Assembly: GCF_001693755.1 (NCBI RefSeq)
Contig: NZ_LYST01000034.1
Span: forward strand, 1 to 64,000
Direction: 5' to 3'
Source of the DNA: Gilliamella sp. wkB171
Lineage (GTDB): Bacteria; Pseudomonadota; Gammaproteobacteria; Enterobacterales; Orbaceae
Length of the DNA: 64,000 nt
In this document: positions 18,682 through 30,840 of the stretch, one piece after another
Layout: each line of letters starts with the position of its first letter
How positions within the stretch are numbered: position 1 is the stretch's first letter
Notes under the pieces: generated by a model
Databases searched by the model: none
What the model saw: only the letters and a program-made list of their open reading frames with translations
Told to the model about the DNA's origin: nothing
Made by a program: the position numbers and the translations under genes

Positions 18682-20019
18682 ATGTCGAATCGAAAATACT
18701 TTGGAACCGATGGAATTCGAGGAAAAGTGGGTCAATATCCTATCACGCCAGATTTTGCACTTAAATTAGGTTGGGCTGCCGGTCGCGTATTAGCGAAAGA
18801 TGGAGTAAAAAAAGTTCTTATCGGTAAAGATACCCGCATTTCAGGTTATATGCTTGAATCAGCTTTAGAAGCAGGATTTGCTTCTGCGGGCGTGGCTGCT
18901 GCTTTTACTGGACCAATGCCAACGCCTGCTATTGCTTATTTAACCCGAACATTTCGTGCAGATGCTGGGGTTGTCATTTCAGCTTCACATAACCCTTTTT
19001 ATGATAACGGTATTAAATTTTTTTCGACAGAGGGTAAAAAACTTGATGACGAAATTGAATTAGAGATCGAAGCTCAGCTTGAAAAACCAATAGACTGCGT
19101 TGAATCAAAACAACTGGGCCGAGCTAGTCGTATTACTGATGCTGCTGGCCGCTATATTGAATTTTGTAAAAGTACTTTTAACCATGATCTTAGCTTATCT
19201 GGTTTAAAAATTGTTGTCGATTGTGCTAATGGGGCAACCTACCATATCGCCCCTAAAGTATTACGTGAACTTGGTGCCAACGTGATAAAAATCGGTTGTG
19301 AACCAGATGGCGTCAACATCAATGATAATTGCGGTGCTACAGACATTAGAGCATTATCCAAACGTGTAATTGATGAAAAAGCGGATTTAGGTTTTGCTTT
19401 AGATGGTGATGGTGATCGCATTATTATGGTCGATCATAAAGGCTGCAAAGTTGATGGAGATCAGATCATCTATATCGTCGCCCGAGAAGCTTTAAGACAA
19501 GGGCAACTGAAAGGCGGCGTTGTCGGCACATTAATGAGTAACATGGGACTTGAGCTAGCGCTAAAAAATCTGGGTATCCCATTTGAAAGAGCAAAAGTTG
19601 GCGATCGTTATGTACTAGAAAAACTGATTGAAAAAAACTGGCGACTCGGTGCTGAAAATTCTGGACATGTCCTTTTACTAGATAAAACCACAACTGGCGA
19701 TGGCATTGTTGCTGGTTTACAAGTATTGGTTGCAATGGTACACAATAATATGTCTTTAGCCGATCTTTGTAGTGGTATGACTATGTTGCCGCAGGTATTA
19801 ATCAATGTTCGATTCACAAGCCAACATGATCCTCTACAAAGTAATACAGTAAAAACCGCTATTGAACAAGCCGAACAACAACTTGGTAACCATGGTAGAG
19901 TTTTGATTCGTAAATCAGGCACAGAACCGCTTATTCGAGTTATGGTAGAAGGAACCGATCAATCCGAAGTTCAAAACCTAGCTGAACAAATTGCCCAAGC
20001 AGTCAAAGCGCAAAATTAG
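18682..20019 (+). CDS. glmM: Phosphoglucosamine mutase
   Basis: 445 residues from the ATG at 18682, which has GAGGGA upstream; an in-frame ATG at 18643 would add a 13-residue tail not found in the family. [17 protein letters not shown] at the start, the phosphoserine loop [12 protein letters not shown] with Ser102 as in E. coli, the metal loop LDGDGDRI, the sugar-binding GAENSGHV, and the phosphate-binding [12 protein letters not shown]. It interconverts glucosamine-6-P and glucosamine-1-P for UDP-GlcNAc synthesis. The common partner folP is absent, so the gene stands alone here. Confidence 0.96.
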   Translation: MSNRKYFGTDGIRGKVGQYPITPDFALKLGWAAGRVLAKDGVKKVLIGKDTRISGYMLESALEAGFASAGVAAAFTGPMPTPAIAYLTRTFRADAGVVISASHNPFYDNGIKFFSTEGKKLDDEIELEIEAQLEKPIDCVESKQLGRASRITDAAGRYIEFCKSTFNHDLSLSGLKIVVDCANGATYHIAPKVLRELGANVIKIGCEPDGVNINDNCGATDIRALSKRVIDEKADLGFALDGDGDRIIMVDHKGCKVDGDQIIYIVAREALRQGQLKGGVVGTLMSNMGLELALKNLGIPFERAKVGDRYVLEKLIEKNWRLGAENSGHVLLLDKTTTGDGIVAGLQVLVAMVHNNMSLADLCSGMTMLPQVLINVRFTSQHDPLQSNTVKTAIEQAEQQLGNHGRVLIRKSGTEPLIRVMVEGTDQSEVQNLAEQIAQAVKAQN

Positions 20020-20029
20020 CCCCATTTAT

Positions 20030-20055
20030 CCCCATTAATTTAGCTATTGATGGGG
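20030..20055 (+). terminator. Probable terminator of glmM
   Basis: CCCCAT (20030-20035) pairs with ATGGGG (20050-20055), followed by a T-rich stretch, 10 bases after the glmM stop. Confidence 0.5.
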
Positions 20056-20146
20056 TAATATTTCTAATAAAGTTATTCTTACAGCTTCTATTCTTTACAC
20101 AAAATTAGTAAAAAGTGTCTAAATTCTTAATTTTGTTAATCAGTTG

Positions 20147-20177
20147 TTGACTTAATATAGGCAATTGGGTTTAAAAT
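20147..20177 (+). promoter_or_regulatory. Putative atp operon promoter
   Basis: TTGACT (20147-20152), then TTTAAA (17-base spacer) or TAAAAT (19-base spacer) ending at 20177, about 90 bases before atpB. Confidence 0.45.
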
Positions 20178-20260
20178 AGTAGCTTCGGTTATTACAGCGA
20201 TTGCTTATACCTTTTAAGGTTAAAAATAAGCAGTGTTTTTTTATTATTAGAAATAGGTAA

Positions 20261-21319
<1,059 letters not shown>

Positions 21320-21343
21320 TAAAATTTTAAGAGGAATCGTCTC

Positions 21344-21814
21344 ATGAATATGAACGCAACTCTCCTCGGCCAAGCAATTACATTTGTATTGTTTGTTTGG
21401 TTCTGTATGAAGTTTGTTTGGCCTCCAGTTATCCGCGCGATTGAAAAACGCCAAAAAGAGATAGCTGAAGGACTTGCTTCAGCAGAAACAGCAAAAAAAG
21501 ATTTGGAATTAGCCAAAGCAAATACATCTGACATAATGCAACAGGCTAAGGTTGAGGCTAATGCAATTATTGAGCAAGCGAATAAACGCAAAGCAGCCAT
21601 TCTTGAAGAAGCTAAACAAGAAGCTACTCGTGAAAAAGAAAGGATTGTTGCTCAAGGACTTGCTGAAGTTGAAGCTGAGCGTAAACGCGCTCGTGAAGAG
21701 CTTAAACAACAAGTTGCTACACTCGCTATTGCCGGTGCAGAAAAAATTATTGAACGTTCTGTTAATGAAGCCGCTAACAGCGACATCATTGATAAACTCG
21801 TAGCTGAACTATAA
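21344..21814 (+). CDS. atpF: ATP synthase F0 subunit b
   Basis: 156 residues, the E. coli length. One N-terminal membrane helix ([20 protein letters not shown]) is followed by a long charged coiled coil rich in Ala, Glu and Lys. It forms the peripheral stalk dimer linking F0 to the delta subunit. It lies between atpE and atpH with short gaps, and a GAGGAAT ribosome site precedes the start. Confidence 0.96.
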   Translation: MNMNATLLGQAITFVLFVWFCMKFVWPPVIRAIEKRQKEIAEGLASAETAKKDLELAKANTSDIMQQAKVEANAIIEQANKRKAAILEEAKQEATREKERIVAQGLAEVEAERKRAREELKQQVATLAIAGAEKIIERSVNEAANSDIIDKLVAEL

Positions 21815-21827
21815 GGAGAATAGAGCA

Positions 21828-22361
21828 ATGGCTGACTTAATTACGATTGCTCGCCCTTATGCTAAAGCCGCTTTCGACTTTGCTGTTGAAAAAAATAGCA
21901 TCGAATCATGGCACAAAATGTTAGTGTTAACTGCTGAAGTGAGCAAAGATGCTCAAATAAAAAGTATTTTAACATCTGACATGAAAACCGATTCAGTGGC
22001 GAACTTACTCATTAACATCTGTAAGGATGTACTTGATGAGTTTAGCACTAATTTTATTAAAGTGATGGCTGAAAACAAACGCTTATCCCTTCTTCCTGAA
22101 GTGTTAACACTGTTTGAGCAATACTGTTTAGAAAGAGAAGCACAGGCAGACGTTGATGTAATTTCTGCCAATGAGCTGACCAGTGAACAACTTGATAAAA
22201 TTTCTGTCGCTGTCGAAAAACGTTTATCACGAAAAGTAAAACTAAAATGTCATATTGATAAATCGCTCATTTCTGGTTTTATTATTCGTACGGGCGATAT
22301 GGTTATTGATAGTAGTATCAGAGGACGTCTAAATCGACTAAATGACGTTCTACAGTCTTAA
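21828..22361 (+). CDS. atpH: ATP synthase F1 subunit delta
   Basis: 177 residues, the E. coli length. N-terminal [13 protein letters not shown] helical domain and C-terminal [20 protein letters not shown] block are characteristic. It caps the F1 head and binds the b-dimer. It starts 13 bases after atpF and ends 11 bases before atpA. Confidence 0.96.
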   Translation: MADLITIARPYAKAAFDFAVEKNSIESWHKMLVLTAEVSKDAQIKSILTSDMKTDSVANLLINICKDVLDEFSTNFIKVMAENKRLSLLPEVLTLFEQYCLEREAQADVDVISANELTSEQLDKISVAVEKRLSRKVKLKCHIDKSLISGFIIRTGDMVIDSSIRGRLNRLNDVLQS

Positions 22362-22372
22362 GGGGACTGATA

Positions 22373-23914
22373 ATGCAGCTAAATTCAACTGAAATAAGTG
22401 AACTAATTAAAGAGCGAATCGCTCAGTTCAATATTGTGAGTGATGCTCACAATGAAGGAACAATCATCTCAGTAAGTGATGGTATCCTTCGAATCCACGG
22501 ATTAACTGATGTCATGCAAGGCGAAATGATTGCATTACCCGGCAACCGTTATGCAATGGCATTAAACCTTGAAAGAGATTCTGTTGGTGCGGTGGTCATG
22601 GGACCATACGAAGACTTGTCTGAAGGGATGAAAGTACAATGTACTGGTCGTATTTTACAGGTACCAGTAGGTGATGGTTTATTAGGCCGTGTTATCAACA
22701 CACTTGGTGAACCAATTGATGGTAAAGGTTCGATTCAACATGACGGCTTCTCACCTGTAGAAGTCGTTGCACCAGGCGTTATCGACCGCCAATCCGTTGA
22801 CCAAGCGTTACAAACTGGTTATAAAGCGGTTGACTCAATGATTCCAATTGGCCGTGGTCAACGTGAACTTATCATCGGTGACCGTCAAACTGGTAAAACT
22901 GCTTTAGCGATTGATGCCATTATTAACCAACGTGATTCTGGTGTTAAATGTATCTACGTCGCAATCGGTCAAAAACAATCAACTATTGCTAACGTAGTAC
23001 GTAAACTCGAAGAGCACGGTGCACTTAAAAATACCATTGTGGTTGTTGCATCAGCATCTGAATCAGCAGCATTACAATACTTAGCACCTTACGCAGGTTG
23101 TGCGATGGGTGAATACTTCCGTGATCGTGGTCAAGATGCACTAATTGTTTATGATGATTTATCTAAACAAGCAGTTGCTTATCGTCAAATTTCATTACTA
23201 CTTCGTCGTCCACCTGGACGTGAAGCTTATCCTGGTGACGTGTTCTATCTTCACTCACGTTTACTTGAACGTGCAGCGCGTGTTAACGAAGCTTATGTTG
23301 AAGAGTTCACTAAAGGCGAAGTAAAAGGTAAAACCGGTTCATTAACTGCGTTACCAATTATCGAAACTCAAGCGGGTGACGTTTCAGCGTTCGTACCAAC
23401 TAACGTAATTTCAATTACAGATGGTCAGATCTTCCTTGAAACCAGCTTATTCAACTCAGGTATCCGTCCTGCGGTAAACCCGGGTATTTCGGTTTCTCGT
23501 GTTGGTGGCGCGGCTCAAACTAAGATAATGAAAAAATTATCAGGCGGTATTCGTACAGCACTTGCACAATATCGTGAATTAGCAGCTTTCTCACAGTTTG
23601 CATCTGACTTAGACGAAGCAACAAGAAACCAATTAAGCCATGGTGAAAAGGTAACTGAATTGCTCAAACAAAAGCAATATTCACCAATGACAGTTGCTGA
23701 GCAATCAATTGTGCTTTACGCTGCTGAACGTGGTTATCTTGAAGATGTTGAACTGACTAAAGTGTTACCATTTGAAGCAGCACTCCTTGCTTATGCCCAT
23801 AGCCAATATGCCGATTTTGTTAAGGAAATCGATGCAACAGGTAACTACAATGATGAGATTGAAAATAAGCTAAAAGCAATGCTTGAAAGCTTTAAATCAA
23901 CTCAAACTTGGTAA
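22373..23914 (+). CDS. atpA: ATP synthase F1 subunit alpha
   Basis: 513 residues, the E. coli length. Walker A GDRQTGKT near residue 169, the [20 protein letters not shown]alker B region, and the ATPase alpha/beta signature [17 protein letters not shown]. It forms the non-catalytic nucleotide-binding sites of F1. Starts 11 bases after atpH with AAGGGG upstream. Codon use is the most conserved of the window, as expected for high expression. Confidence 0.97.
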   Translation: MQLNSTEISELIKERIAQFNIVSDAHNEGTIISVSDGILRIHGLTDVMQGEMIALPGNRYAMALNLERDSVGAVVMGPYEDLSEGMKVQCTGRILQVPVGDGLLGRVINTLGEPIDGKGSIQHDGFSPVEVVAPGVIDRQSVDQALQTGYKAVDSMIPIGRGQRELIIGDRQTGKTALAIDAIINQRDSGVKCIYVAIGQKQSTIANVVRKLEEHGALKNTIVVVASASESAALQYLAPYAGCAMGEYFRDRGQDALIVYDDLSKQAVAYRQISLLLRRPPGREAYPGDVFYLHSRLLERAARVNEAYVEEFTKGEVKGKTGSLTALPIIETQAGDVSAFVPTNVISITDGQIFLETSLFNSGIRPAVNPGISVSRVGGAAQTKIMKKLSGGIRTALAQYRELAAFSQFASDLDEATRNQLSHGEKVTELLKQKQYSPMTVAEQSIVLYAAERGYLEDVELTKVLPFEAALLAYAHSQYADFVKEIDATGNYNDEIENKLKAMLESFKSTQTW

Positions 23915-23928
23915 GGATGGGATAACAA

Positions 23929-24798
23929 ATGGCTAATGCAAAAGAGATTAGAACGAAAATTGCCAGTATCCAAAGTACACAAAAGATCACTAAAGCAATG
24001 GAGATGGTTGCCAACTCTAAAATGCGTAAAACGCAGGATAGAATGGCAGCTAGCCGACCATATGCTGAAATGATTCGTGAAGTAATTGGACATTTAGCGT
24101 TAGCTCAAATAGGTGCCAAACATCCCTATTTAGAAGAAAGAGATGTTAAGCGAGTTGGCTATCTTATCATTTCAACCGATCGTGGTTTATGCGGTGGTTT
24201 AAATATTAATCTTTTTAAAACTGTCATTGCTGATATGTCAGCATGGCAGGAAAAAGGTGTTGAGTCTGATGTCGCTTTAATTGGATCACGAGGGGTATCG
24301 TTTTTCTCATCAGTTAAAGCGAACATATTAACCCAAGTAACCAACTTAGGTGATGAACCAACATTATCTGATTTGATTGGACCGGTAAAAACAATGCTTG
24401 AGGCATATGACAATGGCAAGGTTGATAGATTATATATTGTCACCAATAAATTTATTAATACCATGTCACAAAAGCCAACTATACAGCAGTTATTACCATT
24501 ACCACATTCAGATGATGAAAAGCTTAAAGCTTCATCAGGGGATTATATTTATGAGCCAGATGCGAAATCATTACTAGATGTGATTTTACGTCGTTATATT
24601 GAATCACAAGTCTATCAAGCTGTGGTTGAAAATCTAGCGAGTGAACAGGCAGCAAGAATGGTAGCCATGAAAGCAGCAACCGATAACGGTGCAAACTTAA
24701 TCAATGAATTACAAATTGCGTATAACAAAGCACGTCAAGGCGCAATTACCAATGAATTAATTGATATTGTATCGGGTGCCGCTGCTGTTTCAGGTTAA
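23929..24798 (+). CDS. atpG: ATP synthase F1 subunit gamma
   Basis: 289 residues. The N-terminal helix [20 protein letters not shown] and C-terminal [17 protein letters not shown] form the central coiled-coil shaft; the Rossmann-like middle contains [11 protein letters not shown]. It transmits rotation between the c-ring and the alpha-beta hexamer. It starts 14 bases after atpA. Confidence 0.96.
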   Translation: MANAKEIRTKIASIQSTQKITKAMEMVANSKMRKTQDRMAASRPYAEMIREVIGHLALAQIGAKHPYLEERDVKRVGYLIISTDRGLCGGLNINLFKTVIADMSAWQEKGVESDVALIGSRGVSFFSSVKANILTQVTNLGDEPTLSDLIGPVKTMLEAYDNGKVDRLYIVTNKFINTMSQKPTIQQLLPLPHSDDEKLKASSGDYIYEPDAKSLLDVILRRYIESQVYQAVVENLASEQAARMVAMKAATDNGANLINELQIAYNKARQGAITNELIDIVSGAAAVSG

Positions 24799-24818
24799 GG
24801 CTAAATATTGGCTAATAG

Positions 24819-26228
<1,410 letters not shown>

Positions 26229-26254
26229 GAGATTTATAGAACGGAGAGAGCATT

Positions 26255-26680
26255 ATGGCACTAACTTCCTATCAATTAGAAGTTGTTAGTGCTGAATCTC
26301 ACCTTTTTTCAGGTGATGTTCAGCGAATCAGAGTCACAGGACAAGAAGGTGAACTTGGGATCTATCCCGGTCATACCCCATTACTTACCATGATTAAACC
26401 GGGTATGGTAGGTATTGTGAAAGCGGATGGTGAAGAAGAGTTTATCTATCTATCAGGTGGCATCTTAGAAGTGCAACCAACCCTTGTAACGATTTTAGCC
26501 GATACCGCTATTCGTGGAGAAGACTTAGACGAAGCCAGGGCGCAAGAAGCAGTAAGACAAGCGCAAGAGCATATTAATCATCCGAGTGATGATATGTCAT
26601 TTGCACAAGCTTCTGCCGAACTGTCAAAAGCGTTGGCAAAAATCCGAGTCATCGAATTAACTCGCCGTATTGGACAATAA
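26255..26680 (+). CDS. atpC: ATP synthase F1 subunit epsilon
   Basis: 141 residues: an N-terminal beta-sandwich ([39 protein letters not shown]) and a C-terminal helical pair. It is the inhibitory rotor subunit contacting gamma and the c-ring. It is the last gene of the operon and is followed by a near-perfect terminator. Confidence 0.96.
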   Translation: MALTSYQLEVVSAESHLFSGDVQRIRVTGQEGELGIYPGHTPLLTMIKPGMVGIVKADGEEEFIYLSGGILEVQPTLVTILADTAIRGEDLDEARAQEAVRQAQEHINHPSDDMSFAQASAELSKALAKIRVIELTRRIGQ

Positions 26681-26702
26681 CTGAGTTACCCTATCCAAAC
26701 TT

Positions 26703-26739
26703 AAAAAAGGTTACAAAAATTAGATTTGTAACCTTTTTT
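26703..26739 (+). terminator. Terminator of the atp operon
   Basis: Perfect 15-bp stem AAAAAAGGTTACAAA / TTTGTAACCTTTTTT with a 7-base loop and continuing T tract, 22 bases after atpC. Symmetric A/T ends make it usable from the opposite strand too. Confidence 0.9.
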
Positions 26740-26763
26740 TACATTTGAACTAAGTGTTAAATG

Positions 26764-27312
26764 TTAACTATTAATTTTAGACAAACCTGCAAGTATTTTA
26801 TTTTTTAAACTTTCAATAAAACATCTATCAACGTCAATCGGGTAAGCACCCGACTGCCATGATCGAAGATAAGCGATTTGTTGAGAGGTTAACTTTACAT
26901 AATTATTGTTTAAATAAACAACAGCGCTTTGCTCCGACGCCTGCTTCTCGTTCGTTTGCAACGACTCGTTGCTGGCTTTTGCCTTTACTTTCGCTCTGCT
27001 CTCTTCACGGCAACGTCGCTCATACCACTGCTGATAATCATCAATTTGATAGGTACATTCCAGTTTAGCACCAAAATCGGTTAACACGGCTTCTGGCAAT
27101 CGTTCGCTCAGCTTATTTAATGGAAAGGCACAAGCAATAACCCATCTATTTTGATATTTTTTCAGTCGTGCCGTTTGTAATTTTAAAGCGTAACCAAATA
27201 ACTGTGTTAAAACATAAGCACCTTGATTATAACTACGTAAAAACACACCTTCTTTAAAAAGTAAAATACCCTTAAATTGGTGTTGTAAATTGAGTTTTTC
27301 AGAGATATTCAT
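26764..27312 (-). CDS. Small protein with possible MutS domain I-like fold, linked to lectin-like paralogue A
   Basis: 182 residues, no signal peptide. Residues 13-100 (FKGILLFKEGVFLRSYNQGA, then VLTQLFGYALKL and WVIACAFPLNKL) follow the pattern of the mismatch-recognition domain I of MutS (hydrophobic-F-G-F-...-A...L...L, then a beta strand and FP). The second half is charged and ends in a helix-rich tail. It begins 18 bases after the stop of the secreted lectin-like gene at 27331, on the same strand, so it is probably in its operon. MutS-I-like proteins occur as accessory genes of some diversity-generating retroelements, but no reverse transcriptase or template repeat is visible here. Function unknown; fold call is recall-based and tentative. 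Confidence 0.55.
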   Translation of the reverse strand: MNISEKLNLQHQFKGILLFKEGVFLRSYNQGAYVLTQLFGYALKLQTARLKKYQNRWVIACAFPLNKLSERLPEAVLTDFGAKLECTYQIDDYQQWYERRCREESRAKVKAKASNESLQTNEKQASEQSAVVYLNNNYVKLTSQQIAYLRSWQSGAYPIDVDRCFIESLKNKILAGLSKINS

Positions 27313-27330
27313 ACAAAATATTATAATTCA

Positions 27331-28641
27331 TCAGCCTCGACAAGCAGTCATAATTACCCAACCTAAATTAGAACCATCATCAAAATAGATATCTCCCATA
27401 TATGAAGAAACAATATAACGACGAGTTCCATCAGAAGTTGTATTTCTAGTTAAGAACCATGCACGTTCCCAATTAGAATTTGGATAAGAAAGTTTTTCTG
27501 TTCTGCCCCATTCATTAAATATACCGCCACCAATAGCACGGGTGAATGCGTAACCACGCTGAGACGAAACCCTAGAATTAGTTAATTCTGAACTTGATAA
27601 GACATTATATGCACCATTACAAACTACTGTCGCAGTTTGCCAATCAGTACTTTGATTATAAGGTTTAGCCCAAACATCAGTTGGCATAAAACTATAATCA
27701 AAATAATAATTAACATTATTTTTGCGTAATGTTGCTCGCACAGTGACTTTACCTGTTGGTTTTGCAATGAATAGAACATTACCTGTACTATCTACTGTCA
27801 CTGCATTACCAGGATTAACTGGAACACTGTAACTATAATCACTTTGCGCTCCCTCCATGATTAATTGAAATTGAGCCCCAACAAAACCCGTAGTTGGAAA
27901 AAATTTATTGGAACTAATAGGCCGAGCTCTAAAACCTTTATCTGGAACATAATCAGCAGTAAAACCACCGCCATATGTAGCATCGGGCTGAGTTATATTA
28001 CTACTATTCCAGCCATATATAATATTACTATCGCCATCTGCAATTCCTGTATCCTCATGTCTTCCTGAAGTATCGTAACCAATCCATTGTTCATACGGGA
28101 AAACTTTAATCGCATTTGGCGATAAATAACATATACCCTTAGGTTCAATTTGATAGTTTTTCTCAATACGTCGCCAGTCGCCTTCATTCGGTATACCATA
28201 TTGTGACAAAGCTTTTATGTCAGTATAAATTTTTAATTTTAATGGTAATTTGAAATTACTATCACAGCCAATCATGTTGCCATAATTTGAGGCTGGAATT
28301 TCTTGACCAGTGGCATCATACCAAGTGTACTTGATTGGATTTATATTAAATGGTTGTGAATTTGCTATATCGCCATCTCTATCAGCATAATTTTCTGCTA
28401 CATTCAAATTACTAGCAGTATAATTTTGTACAATAAAATCACTTAATTTATTAGTTGCAGAAAAAGGATTAACAATTGAACTATTAATATTACCAGCATA
28501 CTCACTATAGGTTTTACTGCCAATTGTGAAACCTAATTTATTTTGCGCAGCATCAGTTATAACAAATTCTGGTTTATATCCTTGTATGATATTTGCTGTT
28601 TTGGTGGTTAAAGCATGGACTGGCGTTATATAATAAAACAA
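27331..28641 (-). CDS. Secreted C-type-lectin-like protein, paralogue A (phase-variable candidate)
   Basis: 436 residues from the only in-frame start, a TTG at 28641 lying inside the hydrophobic signal stretch and so almost surely not the true start. The same frame stays open upstream without ATG, GTG or TTG to the heptamer array at 28764-28846. The signal region ends about HALTTK. The mature protein begins LTTKTANIIQGYKPEF, has a middle GGGFTADYVPDKGFRA and FPTTGFVGAQFQLIM shared with paralogue B, an Ig-like segment, and a C-terminal domain bounded by Cys (VVCNGA and MTACRG) with GGGIFNEWG and YPNSNWE, resembling the lectin-like tip of intimin/invasin or DUF823-type adhesins. No anchor is seen, so it is secreted or periplasmic. 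Likely a surface adhesin; OFF in this clone if translation starts at 28865. Confidence 0.7.
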   Translation of the reverse strand: MFYYITPVHALTTKTANIIQGYKPEFVITDAAQNKLGFTIGSKTYSEYAGNINSSIVNPFSATNKLSDFIVQNYTASNLNVAENYADRDGDIANSQPFNINPIKYTWYDATGQEIPASNYGNMIGCDSNFKLPLKLKIYTDIKALSQYGIPNEGDWRRIEKNYQIEPKGICYLSPNAIKVFPYEQWIGYDTSGRHEDTGIADGDSNIIYGWNSSNITQPDATYGGGFTADYVPDKGFRARPISSNKFFPTTGFVGAQFQLIMEGAQSDYSYSVPVNPGNAVTVDSTGNVLFIAKPTGKVTVRATLRKNNVNYYFDYSFMPTDVWAKPYNQSTDWQTATVVCNGAYNVLSSSELTNSRVSSQRGYAFTRAIGGGIFNEWGRTEKLSYPNSNWERAWFLTRNTTSDGTRRYIVSSYMGDIYFDDGSNLGWVIMTACRG

Positions 28642-28865
28642 AAAAATAACCGCACTTATACGTTTAAGATAAAATAATATGGAATTGAACGATAAAATGC
28701 CTGAAAAGAAGACTAAATTAGGAACTAAAAAATTAGAACTGATTAAATGATGATTGAGAATTTCCCGATGCCCGATGCCCGATGCCCGATGCCCGATGCC
28801 CGATGCCCGATGCCCGATGCCCGATGCCCGATGCCCGATGCCCGATTAAGACCACATTTTAACAT
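28642..28865 (-). other. Out-of-frame N-terminal leader of paralogue A, spanning the repeat
   Basis: The ATG at 28863-28865 has AAGGAG 10 bases upstream and reads MLKCGLN, then the translated repeat (IGHRASG cycle), then KFSIII and a stop. The gene frame is offset: 28865 to 28641 is 224 bases, remainder 2 after division by 3. One more 7-base unit, or two fewer, would fuse this start to the 436-residue gene. Between array and TTG the gene frame encodes EILNHHLISSNFLVPNLVFF and a signal-like stretch, with no alternative start. Confidence 0.6.
28764..28846. repeat. Heptanucleotide tandem repeat, 11 full units plus a 6-base partial
   Basis: CCCGATG repeated exactly from 28764 to 28840, then CCCGAT to 28846. 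No stop codon exists in any frame; on the minus strand every frame reads the cycle I-G-H-R-A-S-G. It lies between a candidate ATG and the gene frame of paralogue A. Confidence 0.97.
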
Positions 28866-28922
28866 ATTTTTGCTACTCCTTGCAGCGATTTACTTAATTT
28901 TTTCATAAAATTCAATTGGATA
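28847..28922 (-). repeat. Leader duplicate A, with conserved short upstream frame
   Basis: About 75 bases nearly identical to 30947-31022 upstream of paralogue B. On the minus strand both contain a 15-codon frame, MKKLSKSLQGVAKIC here (28859-28906), whose TAA overlaps the next ATG (ATGTTAA). Two of four differences between the copies are synonymous in this frame. It may be a coupled upstream cistron. Confidence 0.7.
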
Positions 28923-29249
28923 ATTTTATTTATCTTTAGTCATTTGGTTAAATGTTGTGAGAATTATCTTACAAAAAACCTATTTTACATGATAAATATG
29001 TTTAATCGCTTTGTAATCTAATTTAATGTAAATGTTTGTTAAGATATGGTTTTCATCTCACTTACTATCAACGTATTTTAGAATTTCTTTTGCTCTAACT
29101 AACAGACATTTTAGCTATATTTTTATAATAAAAATGACTCGCGAAATATTAAACAACAACAAAGCGCTTTTTGTCATTTAACGAGGCTTAATTTAAGAAT
29201 TTCTACAAGTCATAATTTTGACTCACTTTTGCTTATTTTTTAAGCTAGT
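28923..29249. other. AT-rich spacer upstream of the leader of paralogue A
   Basis: About 330 bases without a convincing gene. It should contain the promoter of paralogue A, transcribed leftward, but I see no strong -35/-10 pair. Confidence 0.4.
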
Positions 29250-29343
29250 TCGGCGCCGGCGGCTCCGACGCCAGCATATGCATTAACATCGCATATGCCG
29301 GCTATTGCCATTATAGGCGCATAGCGCCAACAATGGCATCGTC
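29250..29343. repeat. GC-rich multi-hairpin element between the two lectin-like genes
   Basis: Much higher GC than its surroundings. It includes GCATATGC twice (29274-29281 and 29291-29298), itself palindromic, and a nested hairpin TGCCATT/AATGGCA (29306-29312 with 29332-29338) enclosing GGCGC/GCGCC (29316-29320 with 29324-29328), plus GGCGCC at 29252-29257. It sits 40 bases beyond the stop of paralogue B, so it may end that transcript, or be a REP-like or mobile repeat. Confidence 0.6.
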
Positions 29344-29382
29344 GCCCATATCATCACTTATTTTTTATAACGCTGCTTTAAT

Positions 29383-30840
29383 TTAACGTTTACACGCCAC
29401 TCGCCCACCAGAACTATTAGGGGCCTCCATATGTGAAACATAACCGGAAAAATTCACAATAAAATAAATATTATAAGCAGACCAATCTAATTCGCGCGTC
29501 CAATAGTAAGAGAAATAGGTATTTTCCGTTTCCCAATTCGAATTAGGATAGTTTGTGCCTACTACCAATCCCCATTCTCCCATAATAGAACTACCAATTG
29601 CGCGGATAAAGCTGTTCGTATAAACAGTCCAATTGACGCCAACTGAATTTGCTGGAGAGTTGGTATAATCGCGCCTTGATGGCACATTAGCAAGTCCACC
29701 ACATAAATTTTGCGCGGTAGCCTGATTTATATCGCCACTCTTTACAGGAACTAACCATACTGATGTTGGATTAAAGGTATAATCATGCGATATCGATTTA
29801 TCATACCCTAAAGTTGCGCGCACTGTCACATTACCTGTTGGCTTATCATTTAATGTAATAAAACCTAATGAATCTACAGCAACCTTCCCACCAGGATTAC
29901 TGATCAAAGTGTAAGTATAGTCCGTTTGTGCACCAGTCATCACTAACTGAAATTTAGCTCCAGGAAAGCCAGTTGTCGGAAATGTTTTTGCAGATACCGT
30001 TGGTTGAGCTTTAAATCCATAATTAGGCACATAATCAGCTGTGTAACCACCACCATGAACAGCATCCGGCGTGCCTTTAGAACCATTCCATTCCCAAGGT
30101 CCTGAAACAGGTGAAGTTATTGTTTCATCATAAGTTCGCCACTGCATCTTAGGTGAAAGAACGATGTCATTAGATTTAGCATAACAAATCATAGATTCAG
30201 GAGCGATCTTATATTTTTTGGTTAACGTCACACTATCACTTTCATTGGGTATGCCGTATTGAGAATAGGTTTTGAGCGCTGCTGATATCTCTAATGTTAA
30301 CGGCATGACATAACCACTGCCACAACCGATAATATTATTCAAATCACTATTTGGTATTTTATTTCCCTTTCCATCATACCATTGAGAACTTGTCACTGTG
30401 AGTAAAAAAGGCTTAATGGGATCTGCTTTATCTCCATCAATATCTGAAAAATTAGTTATACTACTTAAGTTATTGTAATAATACATTTTGACAACAAAAT
30501 CGCTGAACCGAAGATTTCCATCAAATCTTTTTACTACATCACTAGTAATATTGCCACTTGCTTCGCTATAAAATACATTTTTTACCGTAAAACCATGTTT
30601 ATCGGATGCTTCTTTTACATTTGCCACTTTCGGCGCATTACCTATAATATTTTGCACGGTAGTAGAGGTTAAGCCATACGCATTTGGTTGCAAAAATAAA
30701 CTCATAAATAATATAACGATTATTAACTTTATCTTCGCTATCGAAAAATATAAATTGAAAAATTTTGAGCTAAAAATATCGAAAAAGTGAATAGATGATT
30801 TTACTAATGTAAATGGAAGAATATTTTGTAATAATGCCAA
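29383..30840 (-). CDS. Secreted C-type-lectin-like protein, paralogue B (phase-variable candidate)
   Basis: 485 residues from a TTG at 30840 with no ribosome site; the frame is open further upstream into the array at 30878. Hydrophobic signal KIKLIIVILFMSLFLQPNAY ends before LTSTTVQNIIGNAPKV, aligning with the mature start of paralogue A. Shared blocks are GIPNE, GGGYTADYVPNYGFKA, FPTTGFPGAKFQLVM and PTGNVTVRATLG. The C-terminal lectin-like domain is bounded by Cys (NLCGGL and RVACKR) with GEWG and YPNSNWE. No membrane anchor or LPXTG is present. It is probably a secreted or surface-exposed adhesin. As for A, the likely ATG (30963-30965) is 125 bases from the TTG, remainder 2, so the gene would be OFF here. 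Family name (DUF823 or intimin-tip-like) is tentative. Confidence 0.7.
   Translation of the reverse strand: MALLQNILPFTLVKSSIHFFDIFSSKFFNLYFSIAKIKLIIVILFMSLFLQPNAYGLTSTTVQNIIGNAPKVANVKEASDKHGFTVKNVFYSEASGNITSDVVKRFDGNLRFSDFVVKMYYYNNLSSITNFSDIDGDKADPIKPFLLTVTSSQWYDGKGNKIPNSDLNNIIGCGSGYVMPLTLEISAALKTYSQYGIPNESDSVTLTKKYKIAPESMICYAKSNDIVLSPKMQWRTYDETITSPVSGPWEWNGSKGTPDAVHGGGYTADYVPNYGFKAQPTVSAKTFPTTGFPGAKFQLVMTGAQTDYTYTLISNPGGKVAVDSLGFITLNDKPTGNVTVRATLGYDKSISHDYTFNPTSVWLVPVKSGDINQATAQNLCGGLANVPSRRDYTNSPANSVGVNWTVYTNSFIRAIGSSIMGEWGLVVGTNYPNSNWETENTYFSYYWTRELDWSAYNIYFIVNFSGYVSHMEAPNSSGGRVACKR

Noticed and set aside
28641..28641. TTG at 28641 as true start of paralogue A
   Set aside because: It cuts the signal peptide in half and lacks a ribosome site; the frame is open and start-less upstream to the repeat.
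28764..28846. Array might be a CRISPR or minisatellite
   Set aside because: Units are 7 bases with no spacers and no cas genes nearby; it is a simple tandem repeat.
29383..30840. 3' ends of paralogues A and B as DGR variable repeats
   Set aside because: Differences between the two ends are ordinary divergence over the whole gene, not adenine-directed changes, and no template repeat was found.
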